Shown: positions 28,070 to 36,919, counted from the stretch's first letter. The stretch is 64,000 nucleotides of DNA from JADJOY01 sp046331705 [NCBI: bacterium] (GCA_046331705.1 JAXLQJ010000029.1:1-64000), one strand, 5' to 3'. Notes: generated from the sequence alone by a model not told the origin. Translations and numbers: made by a program.

Positions 28070-29413
28070 GTGAGCGCTTGGGCCACGGCGGTGATCGCGA
28101 TCACGATCATCGGCTCGGCGAAGCCGATGATCCGCGGGGCGGATGCGATCGCGCGCTTCGAGATGCAGCGCTGGCTGTTCGCACGCGGATCCGAGGCCCC
28201 GGGCTTCGAGCGGAAGTACAACGCGAGCCTGCCGGTGCTCGCGGCACCCCTCTTCTGGCTCGGCCGTGTCACGGCGACAGGCGATGCGCCCGAACACCAG
28301 GAGCGGCACGTCCGCGCCACCGTCGCGCAATTCAACCACGTGGTGCTGGCGGCGCTACTCGCGTGGCTCTTCCACCGCCTGGTGCGCGGCGCAGGACTGG
28401 CACCCGCGCAGGCGCTTGCCGGCGTGTGGATCACGCTCGTCACCTCGCTGGCGCTGCCGCACAGCCGCGACTTCTACTCGGAGCTCGCCTGGAGCGCGGC
28501 GCTGCTGGTGGCGATCGACGCACTGGCGTCGGCGCGCACCGCCGGGACGCTCGGCTCCGAGATCACGACCGGCGTCGCCAGCGCCGCGGCGGTTTGGCTC
28601 AATCCGATGCTGGCACCCATCTGGGCGCTCGCTGCAGGAGCAATCTGGCTCGCGGCGGGCGCGAAGCAGCGCGGGGCGCGGCGCGCGCTGGGCGCGACCG
28701 CCGCGGGCATCACCCTCGGCCTCGCCCTTCAGGCCCTCGAGAACTGGCTCGAACGCGGCCACCCACTGCGCAGCGGGTATGGCGGAGAATCGTTCACGTT
28801 TCGTCCCGCGGGCGTGTGGGGATTGCTGATATCCCCCGGCAAGGGCGCACTCTTCTATCTGCCACAGATCGGGCTCTTGGCCGTCGTCGTGCGGTGGCGT
28901 GCCGGCTCCGACCGCCTGCGCTGCTGGGCCCGCCCGCGGCTGGCCGGCGCCGCGGCGGCGACGTTGCTGTTGCTCGTGACCTACGGGAGCTGGTGGTCCT
29001 GGAGCGGCGCGCGCTACTTCGGTCCGCGCTTCCTGCTCTTTCCATCCGTCCTCGGCAGCGTCGTGCTCGGCGTCGTGGCGGCGCACTGGTCGCGGTTGAC
29101 GACGGCCGCGAGAGCCGTGGTTGTGGCGTTGTGCTGCTACTGCACGTTCACGACCTTGCTTGGCCTCACGGTCAATCAGCGCTACTTCGACGAATGCACC
29201 CAAGGCTGGGAAGCGTGCCACTGGAGCTGGGCCGAGTCCCCGTGGTGGGTGTTCACGAAGCCGCCGGCCGAATTCGGACGGGTCCTCGTCAGCCGCGCCG
29301 CTGTCAGCTTGGCCGTCGGAACGGCCTTGATCGCGTTCTGCGTGCGCAAACTACGGATCATCGCGGCGACGGCGCGGCGCCGTGGGTGGAACGCAGCCGA
29401 GAACGCCGCCTGA
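28070..29413 (+). CDS. Polytopic membrane protein of unknown function
   Basis: Not assigned to a family. From GTG 28070 it is 447 residues with about nine hydrophobic helices, a short basic C-terminus and conserved-looking loops (SLPVLAAPLFWLGR, SYGS-like TYGSWWSWSGARYFGPRFLL). The latter loop is reminiscent of membrane glycosyltransferases or dolichyl-phosphate-mannose-type proteins, though I see no decisive motif. It follows the GxGYxYP lipoprotein by 35 bp and may be co-transcribed. It ends 3 bp from a convergent response regulator gene. Confidence 0.68.
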   Translation: MSAWATAVIAITIIGSAKPMIRGADAIARFEMQRWLFARGSEAPGFERKYNASLPVLAAPLFWLGRVTATGDAPEHQERHVRATVAQFNHVVLAALLAWLFHRLVRGAGLAPAQALAGVWITLVTSLALPHSRDFYSELAWSAALLVAIDALASARTAGTLGSEITTGVASAAAVWLNPMLAPIWALAAGAIWLAAGAKQRGARRALGATAAGITLGLALQALENWLERGHPLRSGYGGESFTFRPAGVWGLLISPGKGALFYLPQIGLLAVVVRWRAGSDRLRCWARPRLAGAAAATLLLLVTYGSWWSWSGARYFGPRFLLFPSVLGSVVLGVVAAHWSRLTTAARAVVVALCCYCTFTTLLGLTVNQRYFDECTQGWEACHWSWAESPWWVFTKPPAEFGRVLVSRAAVSLAVGTALIAFCVRKLRIIAATARRRGWNAAENAA

Positions 29414-29416
29414 CGT

Positions 29417-29830
29417 TCAGTGGAAGGTGCGGCCTTCGGTGCCGTTGAGCTGGACGACGATCTTGCTCTCCAGCTCCTCGAGGCGAAACGGCTTGGCGAG
29501 GACCTCGTCGGCGCCGAGATTCCGTTCGTCGGTCTGGCGATCACGCCGGTTGCGGAGCACGCGCCCCGTGACGATGACCTTGGTGCGTCGACCGAAGGGC
29601 GTGTCCTTGATCTTCTCGCAGAGCGCCACGCCATCGAGCGTGGGCGCCAGCGCGTCGAGGATCACGAGGTCCGGTTGTTCCTTGAGGAAGAGCGCGTAGC
29701 CTTCCAGGCCGTCCCGGCCCCAGAAGGTCTCGTAGTCCCGCTCGTTCAGGTAATCGCAGAGCGCCTCGCCGAGCGCTTCCGAGTGCTCGACGATCAGAAT
29801 CTTCTTCTTGATGGGCGCTTCGAAATCCAC
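29417..29830 (-). CDS. Stand-alone response regulator receiver protein
   Basis: A 137-residue single receiver domain. The phospho-acceptor is Asp59 (LVILDAL), with Thr88 (VIVTG) and Lys113 (LAKPF) as the switch residues. The usual acidic pair after beta-1 is replaced by Glu15-His16 (IVEHSE), so magnesium binding may be weakened. No output domain. The promoter ends right at the start codon and there is no SD, so the mRNA is probably leaderless. No histidine kinase gene is in the window. Confidence 0.87.
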   Translation of the reverse strand: MDFEAPIKKKILIVEHSEALGEALCDYLNERDYETFWGRDGLEGYALFLKEQPDLVILDALAPTLDGVALCEKIKDTPFGRRTKVIVTGRVLRNRRDRQTDERNLGADEVLAKPFRLEELESKIVVQLNGTEGRTFH

Positions 29831-29836
29831 AGGCCC

Positions 29837-29865
29837 ACGATAGACACCTGGCGGGGGATTGTCAA
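29837..29865 (-). promoter_or_regulatory. Promoter of the response regulator gene (TTGACA, 17 bp, TATCGT)
   Basis: Minus strand TTGACA (29865-29860) and TATCGT (29842-29837) with a 17-bp spacer. The predicted transcription start coincides with the ATG at 29830, predicting a leaderless transcript. Confidence 0.7.
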
Positions 29866-29917
29866 CGAAGCACGCCGACGGCGCGACCGCGCACGAATGC
29901 CTTGTTTTCGGGCATTT

Positions 29918-30859
29918 TCAGGCAGGATCGGCGACGCTGGCGCGACGCAGCGCCTGCGCCGCGGGCTCGTCGCGTCGCCACTCGGGCAGCCCCCCGAACG
30001 CCTCGGCGAGCGCGTCGTCCACCTCGGCCTCCGAGCTGAAACGATCGAGCGCGGCGAGCGGCGCGAGCGACGCGTCCGTCCACGGCAGATGGGCGAGCAG
30101 GCTCGCGAGCTTGGCGGCGAGCTCGAGCCGTCCCTCCTCCGCGCTCGCGAGCGTCTCGCGCCAGCCTTCGATCTCGGCTCGCATGGCCAGCCGATAGAGC
30201 ATCGGCACGAGCCAGCCCTCGCCGCGCCGAGCCAGCGGCGCGAAGAGCGCCGGCACCGCGGCGGAAAGCGCGCCGAAATGGATGGTGACCGGGAACGCGC
30301 GCAGCGCGTCCTGGACGGCGAGCGGCAAGAGCCGCACAGCGACGAGCCGATCCCGCTCCAAGCGCAGCGCCCCCAGCATGCGATCGAAGAGCACCGGCGA
30401 GTAGCCGAGCACCAGCTCGCCCAGCCGCTCGATGTAGCGCCCCGGGCGCGCGATCACCTCGCCGCCCAGCTCGCGCGCCTCGCGCAGCGCGAACCCGTAG
30501 TCGAAGAACGCGAGCAGCGTCTCGATGCGCTCGTCGAGGGCACGCACCTTGTGGGCGACCGGCGTCCCGTCGCGCGTCTCGCGGGGCTCGCACGCCCGCC
30601 GCAGCGCGCGCCACTGGGCGCGGGCGAAGTGGGCGGCGAGCTTCGCGCACGCGGGGCACGAGGCGATCACCGGCACCTCGAGATCGGGCTCGGTGGACGG
30701 GTCATCGAGGCGCGCCGCTCCCGGCGTCCACTCGATGCGATCGCCGAGCGCGAGAGCGCGATGCCCCGCGGGCCCGTAGCGAAACCGCACCTCCATGCGC
30801 GCGCGCTGGCCGCAGCGCGGGCAATCGAGCTCGGCCGAGACCCGGTTCGCGTCATCCAT
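29918..30859 (-). CDS. Zinc-ribbon protein of unknown function
   Basis: Not recognised. A 313-residue cytoplasmic protein whose first 80 residues carry two Cys pairs, CPRCGQ and CPACAK, probably a zinc ribbon. The rest is helical, Leu/Ala/Arg-rich. ATG 30859 was chosen because the Cys domain begins just after it; the frame is open 27 codons further upstream with unlikely basic sequence. Upstream lies tRNA-Pro, downstream the response regulator promoter. Confidence 0.7.
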   Translation of the reverse strand: MDDANRVSAELDCPRCGQRARMEVRFRYGPAGHRALALGDRIEWTPGAARLDDPSTEPDLEVPVIASCPACAKLAAHFARAQWRALRRACEPRETRDGTPVAHKVRALDERIETLLAFFDYGFALREARELGGEVIARPGRYIERLGELVLGYSPVLFDRMLGALRLERDRLVAVRLLPLAVQDALRAFPVTIHFGALSAAVPALFAPLARRGEGWLVPMLYRLAMRAEIEGWRETLASAEEGRLELAAKLASLLAHLPWTDASLAPLAALDRFSSEAEVDDALAEAFGGLPEWRRDEPAAQALRRASVADPA

Positions 30860-30969
30860 GCGATCGTGGTCCCGCGCGTCGTACCCGCGTCCGCGCGGCG
30901 GCGCGGTGGCCGAGCGCGCCGCGCGGGCGCGCCGGCACACGTTGCACGCACGAGTCTTTCCGTTCGTCG

Positions 30970-31046
30970 TGGTCGGGGCGACTGGATTCGAACCAGCGAC
31001 CCCCTGCGCCCAAGGCAGGTGCGCTACCAGGCTGCGCTACGCCCCG
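30970..31046 (-). tRNA. tRNA-Pro (anticodon UGG)
   Basis: A 77-nt cloverleaf on the minus strand: acceptor stem CGGGGCG/CGCCCCG, anticodon stem CCTGC/GCAGG with loop CTTGGGC (anticodon at 31012-31010), T-arm GCTGGTTCGAATCCAGT, and an encoded CCA end. It lies 28 bp after rdgB and may be co-transcribed with it. Confidence 0.96.
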
Positions 31047-31074
31047 TGAACTGCTCCGTCCGACCTTGACGTCC

Positions 31075-31701
31075 TCACCTTCCATGCGGCTCGTGCCGTG
31101 TCGCGATCGCCAGGCAGCGGTCCACGTGGACCCGCGCCTTGCGAAGCGCTCGTCCCCGATGGCTGATGCCGTCCTTCTCGTGCGCATCCAGCTCGGCCAT
31201 CGTGCGGCCGAGCTCGGGAACCCAGAAATAGGGATCGTATCCGAAACCGCGACTGCCGCGGGGCGCGGTGACGATCACACCCTCGACGCTCGCTTCCTCG
31301 ACCTCCACGTCCCCGCCTGGCGTCGCGACGGCGATGGCGCAACGATAACGCGCCGTTCGCAGGTGCGAAGCGAGCGGCGTCACCTCGGCGACCAGTCGCG
31401 CGTTGTTCGCGTCGTCGCTCGCGCCCTCGCCTGCGTAGCGCGCCGAGCGCACCCCCGGCCGACCGCCGAGCCCGTCGACCTCGAGCCCCGAGTCGTCGGC
31501 GAGCGCCACCAGTCCGGTGCGCGCGGCGACGGTCGTGGCCTTCAGGATCGCGTTGTCGCGGAACGTCTCCCCCGTCTCCTCGATCTCCTCGACCTCGGGA
31601 TGCGTGCTCAGATCGTCGATCACGACGCCCAGTCCGGCGAGCATCCGCTCGAGCTCGACGACCTTGCCGCGGTTGCGCGTGGCGAAGACGAGCCGCGACA
31701 T
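31075..31701 (-). CDS. rdgB: Non-canonical purine NTP pyrophosphatase (RdgB/HAM1)
   Basis: A 208-residue house-cleaning enzyme that hydrolyses dITP/XTP to the monophosphate. Motifs: VFATRNRGKVVELERML at the N-terminus, ETFRDNAILKA, ALADDSGLEVDGLGGRPGVRSARYAGE with the catalytic Asp, GFGYDPYFWVPELGRTMAEL and KDGISHRGRAL. ATG 31701 is chosen; an in-frame ATG two codons upstream is equally possible, and neither has an SD. tRNA-Pro follows. Confidence 0.95.
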   Translation of the reverse strand: MSRLVFATRNRGKVVELERMLAGLGVVIDDLSTHPEVEEIEETGETFRDNAILKATTVAARTGLVALADDSGLEVDGLGGRPGVRSARYAGEGASDDANNARLVAEVTPLASHLRTARYRCAIAVATPGGDVEVEEASVEGVIVTAPRGSRGFGYDPYFWVPELGRTMAELDAHEKDGISHRGRALRKARVHVDRCLAIATRHEPHGR

Positions 31702-31797
31702 TCGCATGCCTATCGATCGCGGCCGGCGACGTGCCGCCACCCGGCCCGGCTTCCGCTTCGCGAGGCGCGGCAAGATAGGGACCGCACGCGGCACCCG

Positions 31798-32013
31798 TCA
31801 AACCTCGCGCGGCGCGTACGCTTCGCTCGACGCGGTCGAGCGAGCCACCGCGACCTCGCGCAGCGCGCGAGCGAGCAGCTCGACACCGTGGGCGAGCGCG
31901 AAGCGCTGCGCGTGACGGGCGCGCGCGGCCTGCGCGAGGCGCTCGCGCCGAGCTGGATCGTCGAGGAGCGCATCGATCGCGGCGGCGCAACGCCGCGGGA
32001 TCGTCGGGCGGCA
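31798..32013 (-). pseudogene. C-terminal remnant of the family 4 glycosyltransferase
   Basis: Downstream of the in-frame TAG that ends the GT4 reading frame, the same gene clearly continues. About ten codons encoding LVPPDDPAAL occur in a shifted frame, then the original frame resumes as an Ala-rich helix (AAAIDALLDDPARRERLAQ) to a TGA at 31798. Two small insertions (about +2 near GTGTGT and +1 after a TTG) would explain this. Either the gene is decaying or the sequence contains two errors. Confidence 0.7.
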
Positions 32014-32970
32014 CTAACACACCCCGCGCCCTTCGTCGAGCTGCTCGGGGATCCCACCGACGCTCGCGCCGATCACCGCCACGCCCGCGCTCATGGCGGC
32101 GAGCACCGCGAGCGGGCACGCATCGCGCCGCGACGGGCAGACCAGCAGGTCCACGGCGGCGCTCAACCGATCGGCGTCACGACGCCAGCCCACGAGTCGC
32201 ACCCGCGCCGTGCGCCGGGCACGCGCGAAGACCGCGTCCCGGTAGCGCCGGTGCTCGCCGAACGGATCGTCCCCGACCACCACGCACACGACGTCCGCGG
32301 GAAGCGGCGCGCGAGCGAGCGCGTCGAGCAGCACGTCGACTCCCTTGCGCGGCTCGACCTGCCCCACGAACCCCACGACGCGAGCACGGGGCTCCACGCC
32401 GATCCACCGCCGGAGCACGGCGCGGGCGTCGCGCTCGAGCGGCTCGACGGCGGGCGCCGCCGGCGGTACCACGCGAACACGGGAGGCCGGGATCCCGTGG
32501 GCGATCCAGCTCGTCCGCGCCGCCTCCGCAGGCACCAGGTAGAGCGCGACGCGCTCGCGAAAGAACCGGAAGAACCGCATCGCGCGCGACGCCACCCCCG
32601 GCTCGAGCACGTCGTGGACGAACGCCACCACCGGCGGGCCGCTCGCACCGAGCGCCAGGCACGCCTTGAGCGATCGGACTCCGTTGACCAGCACCACGTC
32701 GGGCGGATCGACCTCGAGCCGACGCCGCAGCGAGGCGAGCACCCGGCGCGATTCGAACGGCCGCGTGGCGCTCACGCGCCCGAGCGCGCACGGCTCGAAC
32801 GCGAGCGCCTGGCGACGTGCCGCCGCCTCGAACGCTCCCCCCGCCGGGCCCGCCAGCCTGAACGCGAACTCCCGCGCCACGAGCGCCCGCGCCGCCGTCA
32901 GCAGCGCGACCTGCGCACCGCCCAGCTCGCGTGCGCCGTCGAGCGCCAGCACCCGCAACACCTCGCTCAC
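32014..32970 (-). CDS. Glycosyltransferase family 4, reading frame broken near its C-terminus
   Basis: A 318-residue GT-B glycosyltransferase: N-terminal Rossmann half (LDGARELGGAQVALL, VVLVNGVRSLKACL), then VVGFVGQVEPRKGVDVLLDALA, a C-terminal nucleotide-sugar half with VCPSRRDACPLAVLAAMSAGVAVIGASVGGIPEQ, including the expected acidic/Pro-Leu region. The frame stops at DEGRGVC, exactly where a GT4 protein should continue GVLVPP.DP; the rest lies downstream in disturbed frames. GTG 32970 overlaps the preceding GT2 stop (GTGA). Part of a polysaccharide or lipopolysaccharide cluster with two GT2 domains. Confidence 0.8.
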   Translation of the reverse strand: MSEVLRVLALDGARELGGAQVALLTAARALVAREFAFRLAGPAGGAFEAAARRQALAFEPCALGRVSATRPFESRRVLASLRRRLEVDPPDVVLVNGVRSLKACLALGASGPPVVAFVHDVLEPGVASRAMRFFRFFRERVALYLVPAEAARTSWIAHGIPASRVRVVPPAAPAVEPLERDARAVLRRWIGVEPRARVVGFVGQVEPRKGVDVLLDALARAPLPADVVCVVVGDDPFGEHRRYRDAVFARARRTARVRLVGWRRDADRLSAAVDLLVCPSRRDACPLAVLAAMSAGVAVIGASVGGIPEQLDEGRGVC

Positions 32971-33968
32971 GACCGACGCTCCGAGGAGCCAGGAACGACC
33001 CCACCGCGACTCGTGAAGATCGCGTCGAGCGTGGCCGTCGGCGGCGGCGATCCGCGCCTCCCGGCGAGCCCGAGGCGCCACGCCCAGCACGCACCCAGGA
33101 GGTGGCTCGCGTCACCCGCGAGGAGGCCCCGCGCGGCGCGCGCCAGCAACGCGGCGACGTGCCAGCGTCGCCGCGCGGAATCCGCGAGATGGCGCGCGAT
33201 CACCAGCTCGCGGTTGCGCCGGTAGATGGTCTTGCGCAGCCAGCGTGCCTCGCGCGCCACCGTCGCGTGGCGGGCGTGGCGGGCCGCCGCGGCCGGCACG
33301 TGCAGCGCGTGGAAGCGAACGTCCCCGGCGGCGACCCGAGCCCGGGCGCGCAGCCCCAGATCGACGTCCTCCCAATAGTAGGGCGCGAGGCGCTCGTCGT
33401 AGCCGCCGAGCTCCTCCCAGCAAGCGCGGTCGTAGACCGCCAGGGCTCCCGATGGATAGTGCGGCTCGAGCGTGCGCCCGAGCGGGATCGGGATCGTGCG
33501 CAACGTGGCGCGATCCCAGGTGAGCCGGTAGAGGCTCTCGTCGATGAGCCACGCGCCGTGCGCCGACGACGACGCTCCTTCGCGCGCCGCGATCGCGGGA
33601 CAGGCCACCCACGCCTTCCCGTCCTCGAGTGCGGCGCAGAGGAGCGCGAGGCAATCGCGCTCGAGCTCGACGTCGTCGTTGACGATCGCCACCCAGCGCG
33701 AGGTCGACGCGCGCACACCCAGGTTCACCGCGGGACCGAAGCCACGCCGCGTCGACGAGCGCAGCACCCGCACCGGGATTCCCTGGAACGACGCGGGCGG
33801 CGAGACCGGGGGCGAAGCTGCATCGTCGACGACGACGATCTCGGTACCCTGGCCCAGCTCGAGCAGCGCCGTCGCGAGCGACCCGAGCGCCCCCGCGAGC
33901 GTGTCCGAGCCACGCGTCGGCACGACCGCCGTCAACCCGCGCGCCGCGCTCGCGCCGCCGTCACGCAT
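32967..33968 (-). CDS. Glycosyltransferase family 2
   Basis: A 333-residue GT-A glycosyltransferase, rhamnosyltransferase-like. Motifs: LTAVVPTRGSDTLAGALGSL, EIVVVDDAASPP, GFGPAVNLGVRAS and WVAIVNDDVELE with the metal-binding DD, then a GGYDERLAPYYWEDVDLGLR acceptor loop. The ATG at 33968 overlaps the upstream fusion gene by 8 bp. A GT-rich cluster of this kind normally builds surface glycan; no polymerase or flippase gene is nearby. Confidence 0.88.
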   Translation of the reverse strand: MRDGGASAARGLTAVVPTRGSDTLAGALGSLATALLELGQGTEIVVVDDAASPPVSPPASFQGIPVRVLRSSTRRGFGPAVNLGVRASTSRWVAIVNDDVELERDCLALLCAALEDGKAWVACPAIAAREGASSSAHGAWLIDESLYRLTWDRATLRTIPIPLGRTLEPHYPSGALAVYDRACWEELGGYDERLAPYYWEDVDLGLRARARVAAGDVRFHALHVPAAAARHARHATVAREARWLRKTIYRRNRELVIARHLADSARRRWHVAALLARAARGLLAGDASHLLGACWAWRLGLAGRRGSPPPTATLDAIFTSRGGVVPGSSERRS

Positions 33969-35484
33969 GCGGGCTCGCGACCCGCGCGCCCCGCCGGACG
34001 GCGCGACGGAAGAGCCAGCGCGCGAGCGGCCGGCGCCACTTGCGCAGCAACGCCTCGTGGCTCGCCACCCACGCCGAGCGACCGCCATCGGGCAACCGCC
34101 GGGTGCTCCCGCCTTCGCGGTGTGTGGCGACGACGATCGGCGCCATCGCCACGGTTCGTCCCGCGCGGCGCAGCCGCTCGTAGAGATCGAGCTCCTCGGC
34201 GTAGAGGAAGAAGCGCTCGTCGAACCCGTTCACCGCCGTGAACGCGTGGCGATCGACGAGCACGCACGCGCCGACGGGGCCGCCGCCGGCCGCGCCCGCG
34301 CGCGGCGTCAGGCGGCGCGCGATGCGCGTCCAGCCGGCGCGGGTGGCCATCCAGGCCAGGACCACGCGCAGCGTCGGGAAGTGGACCCAGGAGAGCGCCG
34401 GCGAGCCATCGGGACGTTCGAGGCGACCGCCCGCGACGGCCAAGGTGGGGTCGGATGCGAACATCGCTTCCAAGGCCACCAGCGCGCCGGGCCGGATCAC
34501 CACGTCGGGATTGACCAGCAGCAAGCGCGGCGCGCGCGCGTGCCGAGCCGCGCCGTTCACCGCCGCGCCGAAGCCCGCGTTGACGCTGCTGCAAAGCACC
34601 TCGATCGCCGGAAAGCGCCGCTCGGCGCGCGCGACCGCGTCGTCACTCGACGCATTGTCGACCACCCAGGTCTCGGTCACGCGAACCGGCCCACGAATCG
34701 CCGCGAGCCCCGCGAGACATGCGTCGAGGTCCTCGCCCGCGTCGTGAGCCACGACGATCGCGCTCACCTCGCACGCGTGGCGCACGGGCGCCGGCGCCGG
34801 TCCTCGGCGTGCGACCACCTGGACGCCCTGCGCGAAGAGCTCGCGACGCAGCGAGCGCGGCAGCACGCGCGTGGCTCGCGCGGCGATCCACCCCGCGCCG
34901 AGCACGCCCTCGACGGCGAAGCCGGTCGCGCGGAGCCAGCGCGCGAGCTCGCCCGCGGTGAAGAGCGAGACGTGACCGTGATGTGGCGCGGGCAACCCCG
35001 CGAGCAGCCCGCTCTCGTCGACGGTGCGCGGCGGACGCCCGCGAAGCCACGACCACGCGTAGCCCAGGTAGCGGCCGTTGACGGTGCTGAGCAGCAAGCG
35101 ACCGTCGGGCCGAAGCACCCGTGCCAGCTCGGCGAGCAGCGCGGCGGGATCCACCAGGTGCTCGACGACCTCGAGCGCCACGACGGCGTCCACGCTTCGC
35201 GATCGCAACGGCAAGCAGGCGTCGAGATCCGCCGCCACGGCGTGCGCGACCGGCGTCGCATCCGCGCGCGCGGCGAGCGCGAACGCCGGCGCCACGTCGA
35301 TCGCGAGCACGTGCTCGAAGCGCGCCGCCAGCGCGGCGCGAAGCGCGCCGTGGCCGGCGCCGAGATCGAGCGCCCACCGCCCGCGCCCGAGCGCGTCGAG
35401 CGGAAGCGAGTGCGCCGGCTCGGCGGGCGGCGGGAGGTCGAGGGCGCCGATCCGGTGCCACGCGGACTCGTAGAGCCGCCTCAC
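33961..35484 (-). CDS. Fusion of SAM-dependent methyltransferase and family 2 glycosyltransferase
   Basis: A 507-residue two-domain protein from GTG 35484. Residues 1-225 are a class I methyltransferase (ALDLGAGHGALRAAL 38-52, EVVEHLVDPAALLAELARVLRPDGRLLLS 105-133). Residues 237-507 are a GT2 domain (VSAIVVAHDAGEDLDACL, WVVDNASSDDAV, NAGFGAAVNGAARHA, LLLVNPDVVI and NGFDERFFLYAEELDL). No stop or frameshift separates them. The likely job is modification and extension of a surface glycan, with both steps on one chain. It heads the cluster fused MT-GT2, GT2, GT4, all overlapping by 4-8 bp. Confidence 0.88.
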   Translation of the reverse strand: MRRLYESAWHRIGALDLPPPAEPAHSLPLDALGRGRWALDLGAGHGALRAALAARFEHVLAIDVAPAFALAARADATPVAHAVAADLDACLPLRSRSVDAVVALEVVEHLVDPAALLAELARVLRPDGRLLLSTVNGRYLGYAWSWLRGRPPRTVDESGLLAGLPAPHHGHVSLFTAGELARWLRATGFAVEGVLGAGWIAARATRVLPRSLRRELFAQGVQVVARRGPAPAPVRHACEVSAIVVAHDAGEDLDACLAGLAAIRGPVRVTETWVVDNASSDDAVARAERRFPAIEVLCSSVNAGFGAAVNGAARHARAPRLLLVNPDVVIRPGALVALEAMFASDPTLAVAGGRLERPDGSPALSWVHFPTLRVVLAWMATRAGWTRIARRLTPRAGAAGGGPVGACVLVDRHAFTAVNGFDERFFLYAEELDLYERLRRAGRTVAMAPIVVATHREGGSTRRLPDGGRSAWVASHEALLRKWRRPLARWLFRRAVRRGARVASPHA

Positions 35485-35557
35485 GCACGCCCTCGTCCCG
35501 CCGCGAGCTTGCGGTGCCGCGCGAATCCGCGGGGCGGACCCGCGCGGCGGGCGCGCA

Positions 35558-36823
35558 TCACCAGCGGAAGCGGCGCCCCAGATACCCGAACTGCTTCTCG
35601 AACGTGGCCGCGTCCGTGTTGGCCACCCGGGCGAGCTCGGCGAGCCGAGCAGGGTCCTCGAAGTCGGGCCGGTTGAGGCGGATCATGTACTTGGCGGCGG
35701 CCTCGTAGCTCTCCGTCTCGGTGTTCACGTACCGCACGCGGGTCTTGCCGGTCGCCGGATCGAGAAGCTCGGCGAAGTACATCGGCACCAATCGTCCCGC
35801 CTGGATCGTCACCATCGCGCCCGTGCCGCCGCTCATGAGCAGCTTCACGGCGCCATAGCCGAGGTCGCGGGTGTACTCGAGATCGTAGGTCACGGGAGCG
35901 GCGCAACGCAGCTCGTAGCCCACGTCCTTGCTGACGATGGTGCGCTTGAGCCCGCGCGCCTTGAGGCGCCGCTTGAGCTCGCCCTGCAGCAGCCGTCCGA
36001 GGTCCACCTCGGCGAGACGAATGTGGCCGTGCTCGTCGCGCTCGACGTCCTTCAGGTCCTCGAGCTCGGCCGGATCCATGCGCTCGGCCAGTCCTTCGGC
36101 GACCACGGCAACGCCGTACGGCCGGCCCATGGTCTCGCGCTTGAGGATGCTGCCTTCGAGAATGTCGCCGATCTCGCGCAGCGGGATCTTGCCCGAGCGA
36201 AAGTCCTCGCCGATGAGCGTGACGGTGGCACCCGCGGCCTTCCCGATGCCGAGCGCCAGGTGCCCGGCCTTGCGCCCCATCGCCACCACGATGTACCAGC
36301 GCGCGGTGGTGCGCGCGTCTTCCATGAGCGTGGCGACGATGCCCACGCCCACCTGAACCGCGGTGGTGAAGCCGAAGGTGGGCGTGAGCCCAGGGAGCGG
36401 CAGATCATTGTCGATGGTCTTGGGGACGTGCACCACCTTGACGCGTCCCGCCGCCTCGGCCTCGATGCGCTGCGACGAGTACGCGGTGTCGTCACCGCCG
36501 ATGGTGACGAGGTAGTTGATGCCGAGCTGCCCCAACGAGTCGATGACGTTCTTGAGCTTGCCGGGGTCGGTGGTGGGGTTCTCGCGCGACGTTCGCAGGA
36601 TCGATCCGCCGCGCAGGTGAACGCGCGACACGTCGTTGATGTCGAGCACGCGGATGTGGCTGATGTCCTTCTTCACCAACCACTCGAAGCCGTGCATCAG
36701 CCCGATGACCTTGAGGCCCCGATTGCGCGCTTCGATGGTCGCAGCGGAGATCACGCCGTTGATGCCGGGCGCGGGACCTCCGCCGACCAGAATGCCGAGG
36801 GTGGGAGTCGTGGGCTCGCTCAT
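35558..36823 (-). CDS. pfp: 6-phosphofructokinase, probably pyrophosphate-dependent type
   Basis: A 421-residue phosphofructokinase-family enzyme. GGGPAPGINGVI is at 14-25; the phosphoryl-donor site reads GGDDT (109-113), with Asp where ATP-type enzymes have Gly, and PKTIDND is at 134-140. Both are hallmarks of PPi-PFK or related group enzymes, which reversibly interconvert fructose 6-phosphate and the 1,6-bisphosphate. The MGRKAGHLA segment is also present. ATG 36823 has AAGGAG six bases upstream. Cytoplasmic glycolysis/gluconeogenesis. The donor assignment comes from motif reading only. Confidence 0.85.
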   Translation of the reverse strand: MSEPTTPTLGILVGGGPAPGINGVISAATIEARNRGLKVIGLMHGFEWLVKKDISHIRVLDINDVSRVHLRGGSILRTSRENPTTDPGKLKNVIDSLGQLGINYLVTIGGDDTAYSSQRIEAEAAGRVKVVHVPKTIDNDLPLPGLTPTFGFTTAVQVGVGIVATLMEDARTTARWYIVVAMGRKAGHLALGIGKAAGATVTLIGEDFRSGKIPLREIGDILEGSILKRETMGRPYGVAVVAEGLAERMDPAELEDLKDVERDEHGHIRLAEVDLGRLLQGELKRRLKARGLKRTIVSKDVGYELRCAAPVTYDLEYTRDLGYGAVKLLMSGGTGAMVTIQAGRLVPMYFAELLDPATGKTRVRYVNTETESYEAAAKYMIRLNRPDFEDPARLAELARVANTDAATFEKQFGYLGRRFRW

Positions 36824-36919
36824 GACGTTCTCCTTTGACGACACGTGCGCTCGAGATCGTTCCGTCAGCACGTCCATTTAATGCAGACCGTGTGCCCGGG
36901 CGAGAGGGTACCCGGAGCG

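Noticed and set aside
31066-33225. A plus-strand open frame of about 720 codons across rdgB and the glycosyltransferases
   Set aside because: Antisense to recognised genes, Arg/His-rich and without motifs; typical of third-position GC bias.
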